From positions 1 to 51,739 of the forward strand of contig JAEMRT010000028.1 in NCBI GenBank assembly GCA_016463225.1: 51,739 nucleotides of DNA, given 5' to 3'. A program made the translations under genes and the position numbers. This document shows positions 1 through 8,041 of this stretch, piece after piece; the first letter of the stretch is position 1; the number at the start of each line of letters is the position of its first letter. This DNA is from Sphingopyxis sp. (GTDB taxonomy: Bacteria > Pseudomonadota > Alphaproteobacteria > Sphingomonadales > Sphingomonadaceae). The notes under the pieces were generated by a model, which was not told the origin of the DNA, made no database searches, and saw nothing but the letters and a program-made list of their open reading frames with translations.

Positions 1-461
1 CCATCCTTCTCCTTCTCGAGGCGATCATGGATGCGCTCGAGCTCGCTGATCGCGACATCCATGAACTGCCGCCGCGCCAGGTCGCTGCCGAACAGCCGGG
101 TGCCGTCCTCCTGCCACTCCAGATCCATCGCCGGCACCAGATAGAGGTCGGCGACATCGTGCCACTGGTCGATTTCGGGCAGGCGGCGGCCGAGCAGCAT
201 GATCGCCCACGCCTGCGTCATCAGCGCATCGGTATCGGAGATCAACCAGTCGGGGTTTTGCGCCAGTGCTTCCCGGGTCGCCGCGATATGCCCATCGAAG
301 ATCGCCAGCAGGTCGATGTCGTCGAGGTCGGTGCCGTTGGCCTCGGCATAGGTGCGGCCATATTCGGGGACGACGAGCCCGCCCAGCCGCAGCGCGAGGC
401 GCGGTGCAAGGGTCGATTTGCCGGTGCTTTCAGCACCGTGGAAACAGATATGGCGGGTCAC
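1..461 (-). CDS. NadR-type nicotinamide riboside kinase-like ATPase (partial, C-terminus off window)
   Basis: The reading frame starts with GTG (461; a second GTG at 467 overlaps the pnuC stop) and runs off the left edge, so about 153 residues are visible. Residues 2-14 contain a textbook P-loop, HGAESTGKST, followed by PEYGRTYAE and SDTDALMTQAWA, as in the ribosylnicotinamide kinase domain of NadR and related AAA ATPases. In that family the kinase phosphorylates nicotinamide riboside to NMN in the cytoplasm. The gene directly follows pnuC, whose product imports the substrate, which supports the role. No adenylyltransferase domain is seen N-terminal to the P-loop, so this is probably the stand-alone kinase form. 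The family is clear; the exact substrate is inferred. Confidence 0.8.
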   Translation of the reverse strand, partial: MTRHICFHGAESTGKSTLAPRLALRLGGLVVPEYGRTYAEANGTDLDDIDLLAIFDGHIAATREALAQNPDWLISDTDALMTQAWAIMLLGRRLPEIDQWHDVADLYLVPAMDLEWQEDGTRLFGSDLARRQFMDVAISELERIHDRLEKEKD

Positions 462-463
462 AG

Positions 464-1033
464 TCACAGTGCCACCCTGCCCGTTGCCGCGGCGCGGCGC
501 CACTGGATCAGTCCGTCGATCGACAGGCCGAGCAGCACGACATAGACTGCGCTGGTCGGATACAGCCCGCGCCAGGCGAACAGCGGGATCGCGATCAGGT
601 CGACAAGAATCCACAGATACCAGCTTTCGACCCGCCGCCGCGCGAGCAGCCATTGCGCGGTGATGCTGAGCATCGCGATCGCGCCGTCGAACCAAGGTGC
701 GACGGCATCGGTATAGCGATCCATGGCAAAGCTCCACGCGATCCACGCGACGATTGTCGTCGCGGCCCAGCCTTGACGCGAGCTCGCATCCATCCAGCCG
801 ACCGGGACGCCGCTGTCATTGCGGGCGCGCAGCCAGCTGGCCCAGCCGTAAAGATTGAGCGCGAAGAAAAAGCCCTGCAAAACCATGTCGCTGTAGAGCT
901 GCGCGCCATAGAAAACGACCGCGTAGAGGCTGACCGCGGCGAGCGCGAACGGGTAATTCCACACGCTGCGCAGCGCAACGAGCGCGACGTTGATCAGCAC
1001 CAGCGCCGCGGCCAGCCATTCGAGCTGCGTCAC
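464..1033 (-). CDS. pnuC: PnuC-family nicotinamide riboside/NMN transporter
   Basis: About 189 residues with six to seven hydrophobic helices in the compact PnuC fold. The conserved patches WNYPFALAAVSLYA, YGAQLYSDMVLQGFF and LNLYGWASW are visible, and the C-terminal part has YLWILVDLIAIPLF. Inner-membrane PnuC proteins pass nicotinamide riboside, which is trapped by cytoplasmic phosphorylation. An ATG at 1063 would add ten residues but overlaps crtB by 34 bases. The GTG at 1033 gives the GTGA stop/start overlap used throughout this operon and is preferred. The downstream NadR-like kinase is the expected partner. Its position as a co-transcribed tail of a carotenoid operon is unusual. Confidence 0.88.
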   Translation of the reverse strand: MTQLEWLAAALVLINVALVALRSVWNYPFALAAVSLYAVVFYGAQLYSDMVLQGFFFALNLYGWASWLRARNDSGVPVGWMDASSRQGWAATTIVAWIAWSFAMDRYTDAVAPWFDGAIAMLSITAQWLLARRRVESWYLWILVDLIAIPLFAWRGLYPTSAVYVVLLGLSIDGLIQWRRAAATGRVAL

Positions 1034-1989
1034 GTCGGCGCATCCAGCCGTGGACGCGTCCACAACCCGTCGCGGCTGATCCGATGCCCCGGCGGGCGGC
1101 GCAGTACCGACCAGCCCGCGCGCGCGATCCAGCCGAGTTTGGCGAGCCGCGTCGTGCTGGCGCGGTGATCCCAGGCATGGTCGCCGCGCGCGCGGACTTC
1201 GCGCGCGATGTCGCCATAGATGCCCGCCGCTGCAAGCACCGCCCAGCGACTGCGCGGCGGCAGCTTGCGCGCGCCCCAGCGCGCCGACGCCTCATACTCC
1301 TCGGCCATTTCGGACAGCCATTTCGCCATCACCGTCAGTCGGCCGCGAAAGGCGGGGTGCATATGTTGGCCGGGGGGGATATCGAGTTCGACCATCCATT
1401 CCATTGGCAAATAACACCGGTCGGCGGCGGCATCTTCGGCCACGTCTCGGGCGATATTGGCGAGCTGGAACGCGATGCCGAGGTCGCAGGCGCGGTCGAG
1501 CGTCGCGGTGTCGGCGGGGTCGACCCCCATCACGAGCGCCATCGCGACCCCGACCGCGCCCGCCACATGATAGCAATAGCGCAGCAGGTCGGCCTCGCTG
1601 CGCGGGCGCCAGTCGGCAGCATCGAGCGCAAAGCCGGCGATGATGTCGTCGATCACCGCGCGCGGAATCGCGACGTCGGTGAGCAGGAAGCCGAGCGCGT
1701 CGAACGCCCGGTCGCCCGTCGGCTGCCCCGCAAAGGCGGCGTCGGTGAGGGTGCGGATGCGGGCGAGCGCGGCCTGCGCATCATGATCCTGCGACATCGC
1801 GCCGCCATGATCCTGCCCGTCGGTCAGATCGTCGGCGGCGCGGCACCAGGCATAGAGCAGCCAGACGCGTTCGCGCGTTTCGCGGTCGAACAACTGGCTG
1901 GCGAGCGCGAAACTTTTCGATCCGCGCGCGATACTGTCGTGCGCGAAACCGTGGAGGGCATGCGCGTCATAGACCCCCGCCGCATCCAT
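1030..1989 (-). CDS. crtB: Phytoene synthase
   Basis: 319 residues of the trans-isoprenyl diphosphate synthase, head-to-head class. It joins two geranylgeranyl diphosphates into phytoene, the first committed step of C40 carotenoid synthesis. The substrate-binding signature GSKSF (23-27), the first Asp-rich motif DDLTD (53-57) and a second motif in FQLANIARDVAEDA (about 175-188) are all present. The family usually runs 300-340 residues, so the gene looks complete. Its start overlaps the stop of the LOG-family gene, and its stop overlaps pnuC as GTGA, so all are probably translated from one message with crtY and crtI. Confidence 0.95.
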   Translation of the reverse strand: MDAAGVYDAHALHGFAHDSIARGSKSFALASQLFDRETRERVWLLYAWCRAADDLTDGQDHGGAMSQDHDAQAALARIRTLTDAAFAGQPTGDRAFDALGFLLTDVAIPRAVIDDIIAGFALDAADWRPRSEADLLRYCYHVAGAVGVAMALVMGVDPADTATLDRACDLGIAFQLANIARDVAEDAAADRCYLPMEWMVELDIPPGQHMHPAFRGRLTVMAKWLSEMAEEYEASARWGARKLPPRSRWAVLAAAGIYGDIAREVRARGDHAWDHRASTTRLAKLGWIARAGWSVLRRPPGHRISRDGLWTRPRLDAPT

Positions 1990-2573
1990 TAAAGATTTTC
2001 GGCCTTCATCGCGAAAATCGTCTTGTGCGGGATATAGGCCGCCATCTTGTCGAGCAGGTCATCGAGCCCGGCATCGACAATCATGATCCCGGCGTGCGCC
2101 GGGCGGATGAAGCCAACGTCGACCATATTCTGGTTGAACGCGATCAGGTCGTTGTAGAAGCCCGCCGCGTTGAGCAGGCCTACGGGTTTGCTGTGATAGC
2201 CAAGCTGCGCCCAGCTGATCGCTTCCCACAATTCGTCCATCGTCCCGACCCCGCCGGGGATGGTCAGGAAACCGTCCGACAGGTCGGTGAACATCTTCTT
2301 GCGTTCGTGCATGCCCGAAACGACGTGCAATTCGGTGCAGCCGCGATGCGCGACTTCGGCGCCGACGAGCGCCTCGGGGATGATCCCGATCACCTCGCCG
2401 CCGGCTTCGAGTGCGCTATCGGCGACCGCGCCCATCAACCCCAGCCGACCGCCGCCATAAACGACGCCGATGCCGCGCTCGGCCAGCGTCCGCCCGACGT
2501 GGCGCGCAGTTTCAATATAGATCGGATCTTCAGGGGTCGCGGACCCGCAATAGACGGCAAGACGTTTCATCAT
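1989..2573 (-). CDS. LOG-family protein (TIGR00730, nucleoside 5'-monophosphate phosphoribohydrolase)
   Basis: 194 residues with a Rossmann-like fold. The LOG signature PGGVGTMDE is at about residues 107-115, and YGGGRLGLMGAVAD precedes it; both mark the AMP/cytokinin-nucleotide phosphoribohydrolase active site. Characterised relatives cleave the N-glycosidic bond of nucleoside monophosphates to release free base and ribose 5-phosphate. ATG 2573 overlaps the crtI stop as ATGA, and the gene ends on the crtB start, so it sits inside the carotenoid operon between desaturase and synthase. A pathway link to carotenoids is not obvious, but the neighbouring NR salvage genes suggest a nucleotide-recycling theme. 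Which nucleotide is used cannot be read from sequence. Confidence 0.88.
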   Translation of the reverse strand: MMKRLAVYCGSATPEDPIYIETARHVGRTLAERGIGVVYGGGRLGLMGAVADSALEAGGEVIGIIPEALVGAEVAHRGCTELHVVSGMHERKKMFTDLSDGFLTIPGGVGTMDELWEAISWAQLGYHSKPVGLLNAAGFYNDLIAFNQNMVDVGFIRPAHAGIMIVDAGLDDLLDKMAAYIPHKTIFAMKAENL

Positions 2574-4048
2574 GCTTCCAACATCAATTGGGCGGTTGCC
2601 TTCGCACTGCCGACAACCCCCGGGATACCCGCGCCCGGATGCGTCCCGGCGCCGACGAAGTAAAGATTGGAAATCACATCGTCGCGGTTATGCGCGCGGA
2701 ACCAGGCGCTTTGCCACAGAACCGGCTCGAGGCTGAACGCGCTGCCGAGATGCGCGCTGAGGTCACGGCCGAAATCGGCGGGCGTGTAATGGAAACTGGT
2801 CGCGAGATTGGCCTTCAGCCCCGGCAGCACCCGCGCCTCGACCTCGTCCAGAATTGCGTCGGCGAATTGCTGCCCGAACGCGCCGTCCCAGTCGACCTTC
2901 GCCTTGCCCAGATGCGCGACCGGGGCGAGGACGTAAAAAGTCGAATAGCCATCAGGCGCCATGGCCTTGTCGGTCGCGGTCGGGTGGTGAAGGTACAGCG
3001 AAAAGTCATCGGGGACGACGCCATTCTTGTAGATATCATCGAGTAGCCCCTTGTAGCGCGGCCCGAACAGGATGCTGTGGTGCGCGATGTCGGGATAATC
3101 GCCCTTCACCCCGAAATGGACGACGAACAGCGACGGCGACCAGCGTTTGCGCGCCAGCGATTTCGCCGCCTTTTTGCCGCGCGGATGGTCCGACAGCAGC
3201 GCCGCATAATTGTGCATCATGTCGCCGTTCGATGCGATCATGTCCGCTTCGCCGCGCCAGCCGCTCGCGGTCTGCACCGCGGTCGCGCGGTCGCCCTGCG
3301 TTTCGATCTTGGTCACCGGGTTGGCGAGGTGGAGCGTTCCGCCCAGCCGTTCGAACAGCGCCACCATGCCCGCGACCAGCTTGTTCGTGCCGCCGCGCGC
3401 GAACCAGACGCCGCCCTCTTTTTCGATCGTATGGATCAGCGCGTAGATCGAACTGGTGTTCATCGGATTGCCGCCGACGAGCAGCGTGTGGAACGACAGC
3501 GCCTGACGCAACCGTTCGTCCTCCACATAGGAGGACACGATCGAATAGACGCTGCGCCACGCCTGATATTTCATCAGCGCCGGCGCCGCCTTGATCATCG
3601 AGGCGAAGTCGAGGAAGGCCGCCGAACCGAGCTTGACATAGCCCTCCTCATACACCCCCTTCGAATAGGTCAGGAATCTCTCATACCCCGCGACGTCGGC
3701 GGGATTGAGCTTCGCGATTTCGGCGTTCAGCGCCGCTTCGTCGTTCGAATAATCGAAGTTGGTGCCGTCGGGCCAGTTGAGCCGGTAAAAGGGCATCACG
3801 GGATCGAGCGTGACGTCGGCGGCCATGTCCTGCCCGCTCAGCGCCCATAGTTCCTGGAGGCACGGCGGATCGGTGATCACCGTCGGCCCGGCGTCGAAGG
3901 TAAACCCCTGCCGCTGCCAGTGGTAACCGCGCCCACCCGCCTTGTCGCGCGCCTCGACAATCGTTGTCATGACCCCCGCCGATTGCAGCCGGATGGCGAG
4001 CGCAAGGCCGCCGAAGCCGGCGCCGATAACGATAGCACTACGGGTCAT
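2570..4048 (-). CDS. crtI: Phytoene desaturase
   Basis: 492 residues, the normal CrtI length. The FAD-binding dinucleotide motif VIGAGFGGLALAIRL starts at residue 7, followed by EARDKAGGRGY. The C-terminal CrtI signature GAGTHPGAGIPGVVGSA is at about 465-481. CrtI performs the four desaturations from phytoene to lycopene at the membrane. An in-frame extension to 4276 is open, but it only mirrors crtY in another frame. ATG 4048 (MTRSAIVIG) overlaps the crtY stop as ATGA and is clearly the start. The next gene also begins on an ATGA overlap. Confidence 0.96.
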   Translation of the reverse strand: MTRSAIVIGAGFGGLALAIRLQSAGVMTTIVEARDKAGGRGYHWQRQGFTFDAGPTVITDPPCLQELWALSGQDMAADVTLDPVMPFYRLNWPDGTNFDYSNDEAALNAEIAKLNPADVAGYERFLTYSKGVYEEGYVKLGSAAFLDFASMIKAAPALMKYQAWRSVYSIVSSYVEDERLRQALSFHTLLVGGNPMNTSSIYALIHTIEKEGGVWFARGGTNKLVAGMVALFERLGGTLHLANPVTKIETQGDRATAVQTASGWRGEADMIASNGDMMHNYAALLSDHPRGKKAAKSLARKRWSPSLFVVHFGVKGDYPDIAHHSILFGPRYKGLLDDIYKNGVVPDDFSLYLHHPTATDKAMAPDGYSTFYVLAPVAHLGKAKVDWDGAFGQQFADAILDEVEARVLPGLKANLATSFHYTPADFGRDLSAHLGSAFSLEPVLWQSAWFRAHNRDDVISNLYFVGAGTHPGAGIPGVVGSAKATAQLMLEA

Positions 4049-5202
4049 TTCCAGTCCAGTTTCGCAAGCGCCGCAATCGCGCGGCGTACAGATACGGGCG
4101 GCTTGCCCGACAGGATGCGCAGCTTGTCGGCGGTGTTCGATCGCCCCGCGTAGAACCGCGCGATCAGACCGGGCGCAAGGCCATAGAAGCGCTGGAAAAT
4201 GCGGTAACGCTCGCCCGGATCGGCGGCGCGGAACAGCATCGCGCCGAGCATGCGGTAGAAACGCTGGCGCCGCCATGACCCCGCCGCGCGTGCACGCAGC
4301 CGCACGCCAAGCTCGCCGCGATCAATCAGCGCGGGCAGCGCCGCCGCGGTCCGTACCGCATCGGGCAGCGAATAGCCGGTCATCGCGTGGAACACCCCAG
4401 CGCGCACCCCGATCCGCGCGGTGCGGTCGATCGCCGGCCACAGCCGGTCGAAATCGCCCGCCACGACGACGGGCAACACCCCGGTTTCCTCGCGCGTCAC
4501 CGCGGTGACATTCCACTGCCGCCGCGCCGCATAGGTCGCGATCCGGCCCTGCACCGCCGCGACATCCAGGTCAGCGCTGTCGCTGTAATAGGTGTCCTCG
4601 ACAAAGACCGTCTCGGCATCGAAGGGCAGCAGATAGACGAAGCGATAGCCGTCGAGCTGCTCAACCGTCGCGTCCATGACGAGCGGGCGGTCGATGCCAT
4701 GTCCACCCTCGACGGTCAGCGCCTGCCCGACGAATTTCTGCCAGCCGCAGTCGAGCGTCGAGGTTTTGCCCGTGCCGCGCGCATCGATGACATGCTTTGC
4801 CGACAACCGCCCGCCGCGCGCCAGCAGCACATGATCGGGCGCGACATGCTTCGCCTTGTCGGCGATGATCCGGCCCGCGGGCAGCGCCGCGGCGACCGCT
4901 TCGGCCAGCGCTTCGCCGGTGATACTCTTATACCCCATCCGCACCCGGCGCTCACGGTCCGGGAAGGCCACGTCATAGCTGTCCCAATGGTAACGGACGA
5001 GCGGTGCCACAAGCCAGCGGTCGCACTTGGCAATGTCGCTGTCGAAAAAGGACCAGATATGATTGCCGCCGATCGCCTCGGGCTCGATCAGCCGCACGTC
5101 GAGCGCGGGGCGTTTCGCCGCGAGCGCCAGCGCGGCGAGCCCGCCTGCCAGCCCGCCGCCGACGATGGCGATGTCGCAATAATCGGGTTCGCTCGCGGCC
5201 AT
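4045..5202 (-). CDS. crtY: Lycopene beta-cyclase
   Basis: 385 residues. The N-terminal nucleotide-binding motif AIVGGGLAGGLAALAL is at about 12-27. The CrtY-typical patches GGNHIWSFFDSD, FVYLLPFDAETVFVEDTYYSD and RAGVFHAMTGYSLPDAV follow. The enzyme cyclises both lycopene ends to beta-carotene. It is the promoter-proximal gene of the minus-strand operon crtY-crtI-LOG-crtB-pnuC-kinase. Only 46 bases separate it from the divergently transcribed hydroxylase, so the two promoters must be packed closely or overlap into the coding ends. Confidence 0.95.
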   Translation of the reverse strand: MAASEPDYCDIAIVGGGLAGGLAALALAAKRPALDVRLIEPEAIGGNHIWSFFDSDIAKCDRWLVAPLVRYHWDSYDVAFPDRERRVRMGYKSITGEALAEAVAAALPAGRIIADKAKHVAPDHVLLARGGRLSAKHVIDARGTGKTSTLDCGWQKFVGQALTVEGGHGIDRPLVMDATVEQLDGYRFVYLLPFDAETVFVEDTYYSDSADLDVAAVQGRIATYAARRQWNVTAVTREETGVLPVVVAGDFDRLWPAIDRTARIGVRAGVFHAMTGYSLPDAVRTAAALPALIDRGELGVRLRARAAGSWRRQRFYRMLGAMLFRAADPGERYRIFQRFYGLAPGLIARFYAGRSNTADKLRILSGKPPVSVRRAIAALAKLDWK

Positions 5203-5212
5203 GCGTCCGCCC

Positions 5213-5237
5213 TAGCCGCCGCGCACGCGGGCGGCTA
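5213..5237. promoter_or_regulatory. Inverted repeat in the crtY / hydroxylase divergent gap
   Basis: TAGCCGCC (5213-5220) and GGCGGCTA (5230-5237) form a perfect 8-base inverted repeat. It lies in the 46-base gap between the divergent crtY and the hydroxylase gene. Its position allows a shared operator or an mRNA hairpin, but no known regulator motif is recognised. Confidence 0.3.
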
Positions 5238-5248
5238 TCGCTTCGTGC

Positions 5249-5998
5249 ATGGCCGCCATCATTTTCTCTGCCCTCGCCATGACCGCGATCGTCGGGGTCC
5301 GCTACCTGCTCAGCAGCGGCGGCTTTGCGCTGGCGACCCGGATCAAGCATCCCGGCCTCTATCGTGGGCTGGAACCGCAGATGCGGCGCGAGATTGGCTG
5401 GAGCCTCGCCAGCGCCGCGATTTATGGCATCCCCGCGGGGATCGTCGCGTGGGGGTGGCAGGCGCACGGCTGGACGCGGATCTACACCGACGTCGATGCC
5501 TTGCCGCTCTGGTATCTTCCGGTCAGCCTGCTCGCCTATCTGCTCGCCCACGACACATGGTTCTATTGGACGCACCGCTGGATGCACCGCCCGCGGCCGT
5601 TCCGCATCGCGCATGCGGTGCATCACGAAAGCCGCCCACCGACGGCGTGGGCAGCGATGAGTTTTCATCCGGTCGAGGCGCTGACTGGTGCGGTCGTCAT
5701 CCCGGCGCTGGTGTTCCTGATCCCGATCCATGTCGCGGTGCTCGGGCTGGTGCTGACGATCATGACGGTCATGGGGGTCGGCAATCATATGGGGTGGGAA
5801 ATGTTTCCGCGCGCGCTTGTTCATGGACCAGTCGGGCGGTGGCTGATAACCGCAACGCATCACGAGCAGCATCATGCCGCTTACCGGGGGAATTATGGCC
5901 TGTATTTCCGTTTCTGGGACAAGATTTGCGGAACCGATATCGGGCTTGGCAGCTTTGCTGCTGCTCACCGCCGCGAGCGCGCCGCCCCCGACAGTTGA
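5249..5998 (+). CDS. Fatty acid hydroxylase superfamily protein, probable carotenoid ring hydroxylase (CrtG/CrtZ-like)
   Basis: 249 residues with several membrane helices and the di-iron histidine clusters of the sterol desaturase/fatty acid hydroxylase superfamily. These are H101 with H109 and H113 (HDTWFYWTHRWMH), H122/H125/H126 (HAVHH) and H204-H209 (HHEQHH). Such enzymes insert hydroxyl groups with O2 in the membrane. Its head-to-head position with crtY makes a beta-ionone ring hydroxylase (2,2' or 3,3') the best guess. A sterol-desaturase-like enzyme of other function cannot be excluded. The 3' end overlaps the next gene by about 100 bases. The conserved tail RFWDKICGTDIGLGSF shows the reading frame is real up to near its stop. 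Confidence 0.75.
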   Translation: MAAIIFSALAMTAIVGVRYLLSSGGFALATRIKHPGLYRGLEPQMRREIGWSLASAAIYGIPAGIVAWGWQAHGWTRIYTDVDALPLWYLPVSLLAYLLAHDTWFYWTHRWMHRPRPFRIAHAVHHESRPPTAWAAMSFHPVEALTGAVVIPALVFLIPIHVAVLGLVLTIMTVMGVGNHMGWEMFPRALVHGPVGRWLITATHHEQHHAAYRGNYGLYFRFWDKICGTDIGLGSFAAAHRRERAAPDS

Positions 5999-6353
5999 CG
6001 TCAGCGTAACGGGTCTGCGCAGCACCAAGGGGCAGGTGCTGGTGTGCCTGACCGCCAATCCCAAGGCCTTTCCCGATTGCAGCAAGGACAAGGCGTCGGT
6101 GCGCTTGGCGGTAAAGGCCGCCAATGCGGGTCATTTCAAGGTCGTCGCCCCCGCCGACGGCACCTATGCGGTCGCCGTCGTCCACGACGAAAACAGCAAC
6201 AACAAGATGGATATGGCGCTGTTCATGCCCAAGGAAGGCTTCGGCTTTTCGCGCAATCCCGCGATCGGGATGGGCGCGCCAAAGTTCAAATCGGCGAGCT
6301 TTGCCGTGCATGGCGACACGCATCAGGCGATCAAGATGAAATATATGCTCTAG
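5895..6353 (+). CDS. DUF2141-family exported protein
   Basis: About 152 residues. The hydrophobic stretch GLAALLLLTAASA resembles a signal-peptide core, and the mature part is beta-rich. It carries the typical DUF2141 pattern DGTYAVAVVHDENSNNKMD followed by FSRNPAIG. The function of the family is unknown; members are periplasmic or secreted and often neighbour carotenoid genes. ATG 5895 has GGGGGA just upstream but lies inside the preceding hydroxylase gene, giving a 104-base overlap in another frame. A TTG at 5946 would shorten the overlap. An ATG at 5874 is also open but has no Shine-Dalgarno-like sequence. Confidence 0.8.
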   Translation: MACISVSGTRFAEPISGLAALLLLTAASAPPPTVDVSVTGLRSTKGQVLVCLTANPKAFPDCSKDKASVRLAVKAANAGHFKVVAPADGTYAVAVVHDENSNNKMDMALFMPKEGFGFSRNPAIGMGAPKFKSASFAVHGDTHQAIKMKYML

Positions 6354-6386
6354 TGAGCATCGCGGCGCCCGGCTAAAGCAGCGCGC

Positions 6387-7991
6387 GTGACCGCGCTATC
6401 CCCCCGCATCGCCGCTTTCGCCGACCGCTGGCCCAAGCTGATTGCCCTCACGCTCGGTGCCGTTTCGGCAACAGGGTTTGCGCCCTTGAATTTCTGGCCG
6501 CTGACCCTGCTCGCGCTCGCCGGCTGGATGGCGCTGGTCGCACGCAGCCCCAAGGGCTGGCGCTCATTCGGGGTCGGTTGGGCGTTCGGCGTCGGCCACT
6601 TTGTTGTCGGCCTGAACTGGATCGCGACCGCCTTCACCTATCAGGCGGCGATGCCCGCGTGGCTCGGGTGGGTCGCGGTGGTGCTGCTGTCGCTGTATCT
6701 GGCGGTGTATCCGGCGCTGGCGGCGTGGGGGGCTTGGGCCGTGCAGAAATACGTCGCCCCCGCGAAGGCGGGGGCGACAATGTCCTTCATCCTCGCCTTT
6801 GCCGCGCTGTGGACGCTCACCGAATGGCTGCGCAGCTGGGTGTTCACCGGCTTTGCGTGGAATCCGCTAGGCGTCGTGCTGTTGCCGACAGAGGTATTTC
6901 CCTATTTTGCTAAAGGGATCGGCACATACGGCCTGTCCGCAATTGCGATATATCTGGCTGGCACTCTGATCGAGTTCTGGTGGCATTGGCGCTATAAATC
7001 GGGCAACATCGAAGCGAAGATGCTCACCGGCGCGATGGCCATCTTTCTCGCCCTTCTCGCGATTGCACCTTGGGTGCGACCGCAGGCTGAACCTGCGAGA
7101 GGTTCAATCCCGATTACCGTCGTCCAACCCAATGTCGGTCAGGCCGACAAATGGGTCGGCGCCAAGGCCGACGCCAATTTCGCCAAACTCGCGCGGCTGA
7201 CGGCGCCAAAGGACGAGACGCCCCGCCTGATCCTGTGGCCTGAGGCGGCGGTGCCCGATTACCTCGAATGGGGCTATCCGGCGGTCTATTACGACCGCTC
7301 GCCCGCGGCGGCGCGCGCGCGGCTGACCGCGCAGATGAACCCCGGCGACCTGATGCTGCTCGGCGCGCTCAAGCTCGAGCTCGACAAAGCGGGCGACGTC
7401 GTTGGCGCCCGCAATGCGGTGATGACTGTCCATGCCGACGGCACCCTCGGCCCGCGCTACGACAAGGCACATCTGGTGCCTTATGGCGAATATCTGCCGA
7501 TGCGGCCGATCCTGTCGGCGATCGGCCTGTCGCGCCTCGCCCCCGGCGACATCGATTTCTGGCCCGGCCCCGGGGCGCGCACGCTGGACCTTGGCGCCTT
7601 CGGCCGCGCCGGGCTGCAAATCTGCTACGAGATCATCTTTTCAGGACAGGTCGTCGACCGCAACCACCGTCCCGATTTCATCTTCAACCCGTCGAACGAT
7701 GCATGGTTCGGTAGTTGGGGGCCGCCGCAGCATCTGGCGCAGGCGCGGCTGCGCGCGATCGAGGAAGGACTGCCCGTCGTGCGCGCGACGCCGACCGGGA
7801 TCAGCGCGGTGATCGATGCCGACGGCCGGATGCGCGAATCGCTGCCGATGCACATCGCCGGGCGGATCGACACCGTTGTGCCGCCGGCACACGCGCCGAC
7901 ATTGTTCGCACGCTATGGCAACATACTGCCCGTCGGATTTGCACTGCTGTTGCTCGCAGCGGCCATTGCCTTTCGCCGCCGCGGACGCTAA
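6387..7991 (+). CDS. lnt: Apolipoprotein N-acyltransferase
   Basis: 534 residues: six or so N-terminal membrane helices, then a periplasmic nitrilase-fold domain. The Glu-Lys-Cys triad is visible as E286 in [10 protein letters not shown]360 in [14 protein letters not shown] and C413 in ICYEI. Lnt transfers the third acyl chain to the N-terminal cysteine of lipoproteins in the inner membrane. The start is a GTG; no better upstream start exists before the DUF2141 stop. Two palindromic elements (6753-6778 and 7088-7106) lie within the gene and are translated in frame, lengthening the segments between helices and before the catalytic domain. Confidence 0.95.
   Translation: MTALSPRIAAFADRWPKLIALTLGAVSATGFAPLNFWPLTLLALAGWMALVARSPKGWRSFGVGWAFGVGHFVVGLNWIATAFTYQAAMPAWLGWVAVVLLSLYLAVYPALAAWGAWAVQKYVAPAKAGATMSFILAFAALWTLTEWLRSWVFTGFAWNPLGVVLLPTEVFPYFAKGIGTYGLSAIAIYLAGTLIEFWWHWRYKSGNIEAKMLTGAMAIFLALLAIAPWVRPQAEPARGSIPITVVQPNVGQADKWVGAKADANFAKLARLTAPKDETPRLILWPEAAVPDYLEWGYPAVYYDRSPAAARARLTAQMNPGDLMLLGALKLELDKAGDVVGARNAVMTVHADGTLGPRYDKAHLVPYGEYLPMRPILSAIGLSRLAPGDIDFWPGPGARTLDLGAFGRAGLQICYEIIFSGQVVDRNHRPDFIFNPSNDAWFGSWGPPQHLAQARLRAIEEGLPVVRATPTGISAVIDADGRMRESLPMHIAGRIDTVVPPAHAPTLFARYGNILPVGFALLLLAAAIAFRRRGR
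6753..6778. repeat. REP-like palindrome inside lnt
   Basis: A perfect inverted repeat with 11-base arms, GTCGCCCCCGC and GCGGGGGCGAC, and a GAAG loop. It resembles the short GC palindromes scattered through sphingomonad genomes. Here it is inside lnt and reads through as VAPAKAGAT in a loop between membrane helices. Confidence 0.7.
7088..7106. repeat. Second short palindrome inside lnt
   Basis: TGAACCT (7088-7094), spacer GCGAG, AGGTTCA (7100-7106). The inverted repeat is perfect and in frame, translated as AEPARGSIP just before the nitrilase domain. It is another candidate insertion of a small mobile palindrome. Confidence 0.5.
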
Positions 7992-8001
7992 CAGCAGCGC
8001 C

Positions 8002-8021
8002 ACATAAAGCTTCCTTTATAT
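8002..8021. promoter_or_regulatory. Palindromic operator candidate before metK
   Basis: ACATAAAG (8002-8009), spacer CTTC, CTTTATAT (8014-8021). The 8-base arms are complementary with one mismatch, and the site ends 20 bases before the metK ATG. An AT-rich palindrome in a GC-rich genome at this position suggests a repressor site. ArsR-type methionine-cycle regulators such as SahR are a plausible class, by inference only. Confidence 0.45.
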
Positions 8022-8041
8022 CCGTTCCAAGAAGGTCTTCC

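Noticed and set aside
4049..4276. N-terminal extension of crtI
   Set aside because: The extra residues mirror crtY and the conserved FAD motif starts right after ATG 4048, which has the operon-typical ATGA overlap.
4387..6009. 540-codon plus-strand frame across crtY and the hydroxylase
   Set aside because: It is the mirror of crtY and another frame of the hydroxylase gene; no family features, and both overlapped genes have clear conserved motifs.
7992..8041. SAM-sensing riboswitch before metK
   Set aside because: Only 50 bases are available and no pseudoknot or known SAM-riboswitch consensus could be built; an AT-rich protein-binding palindrome explains the sequence better.
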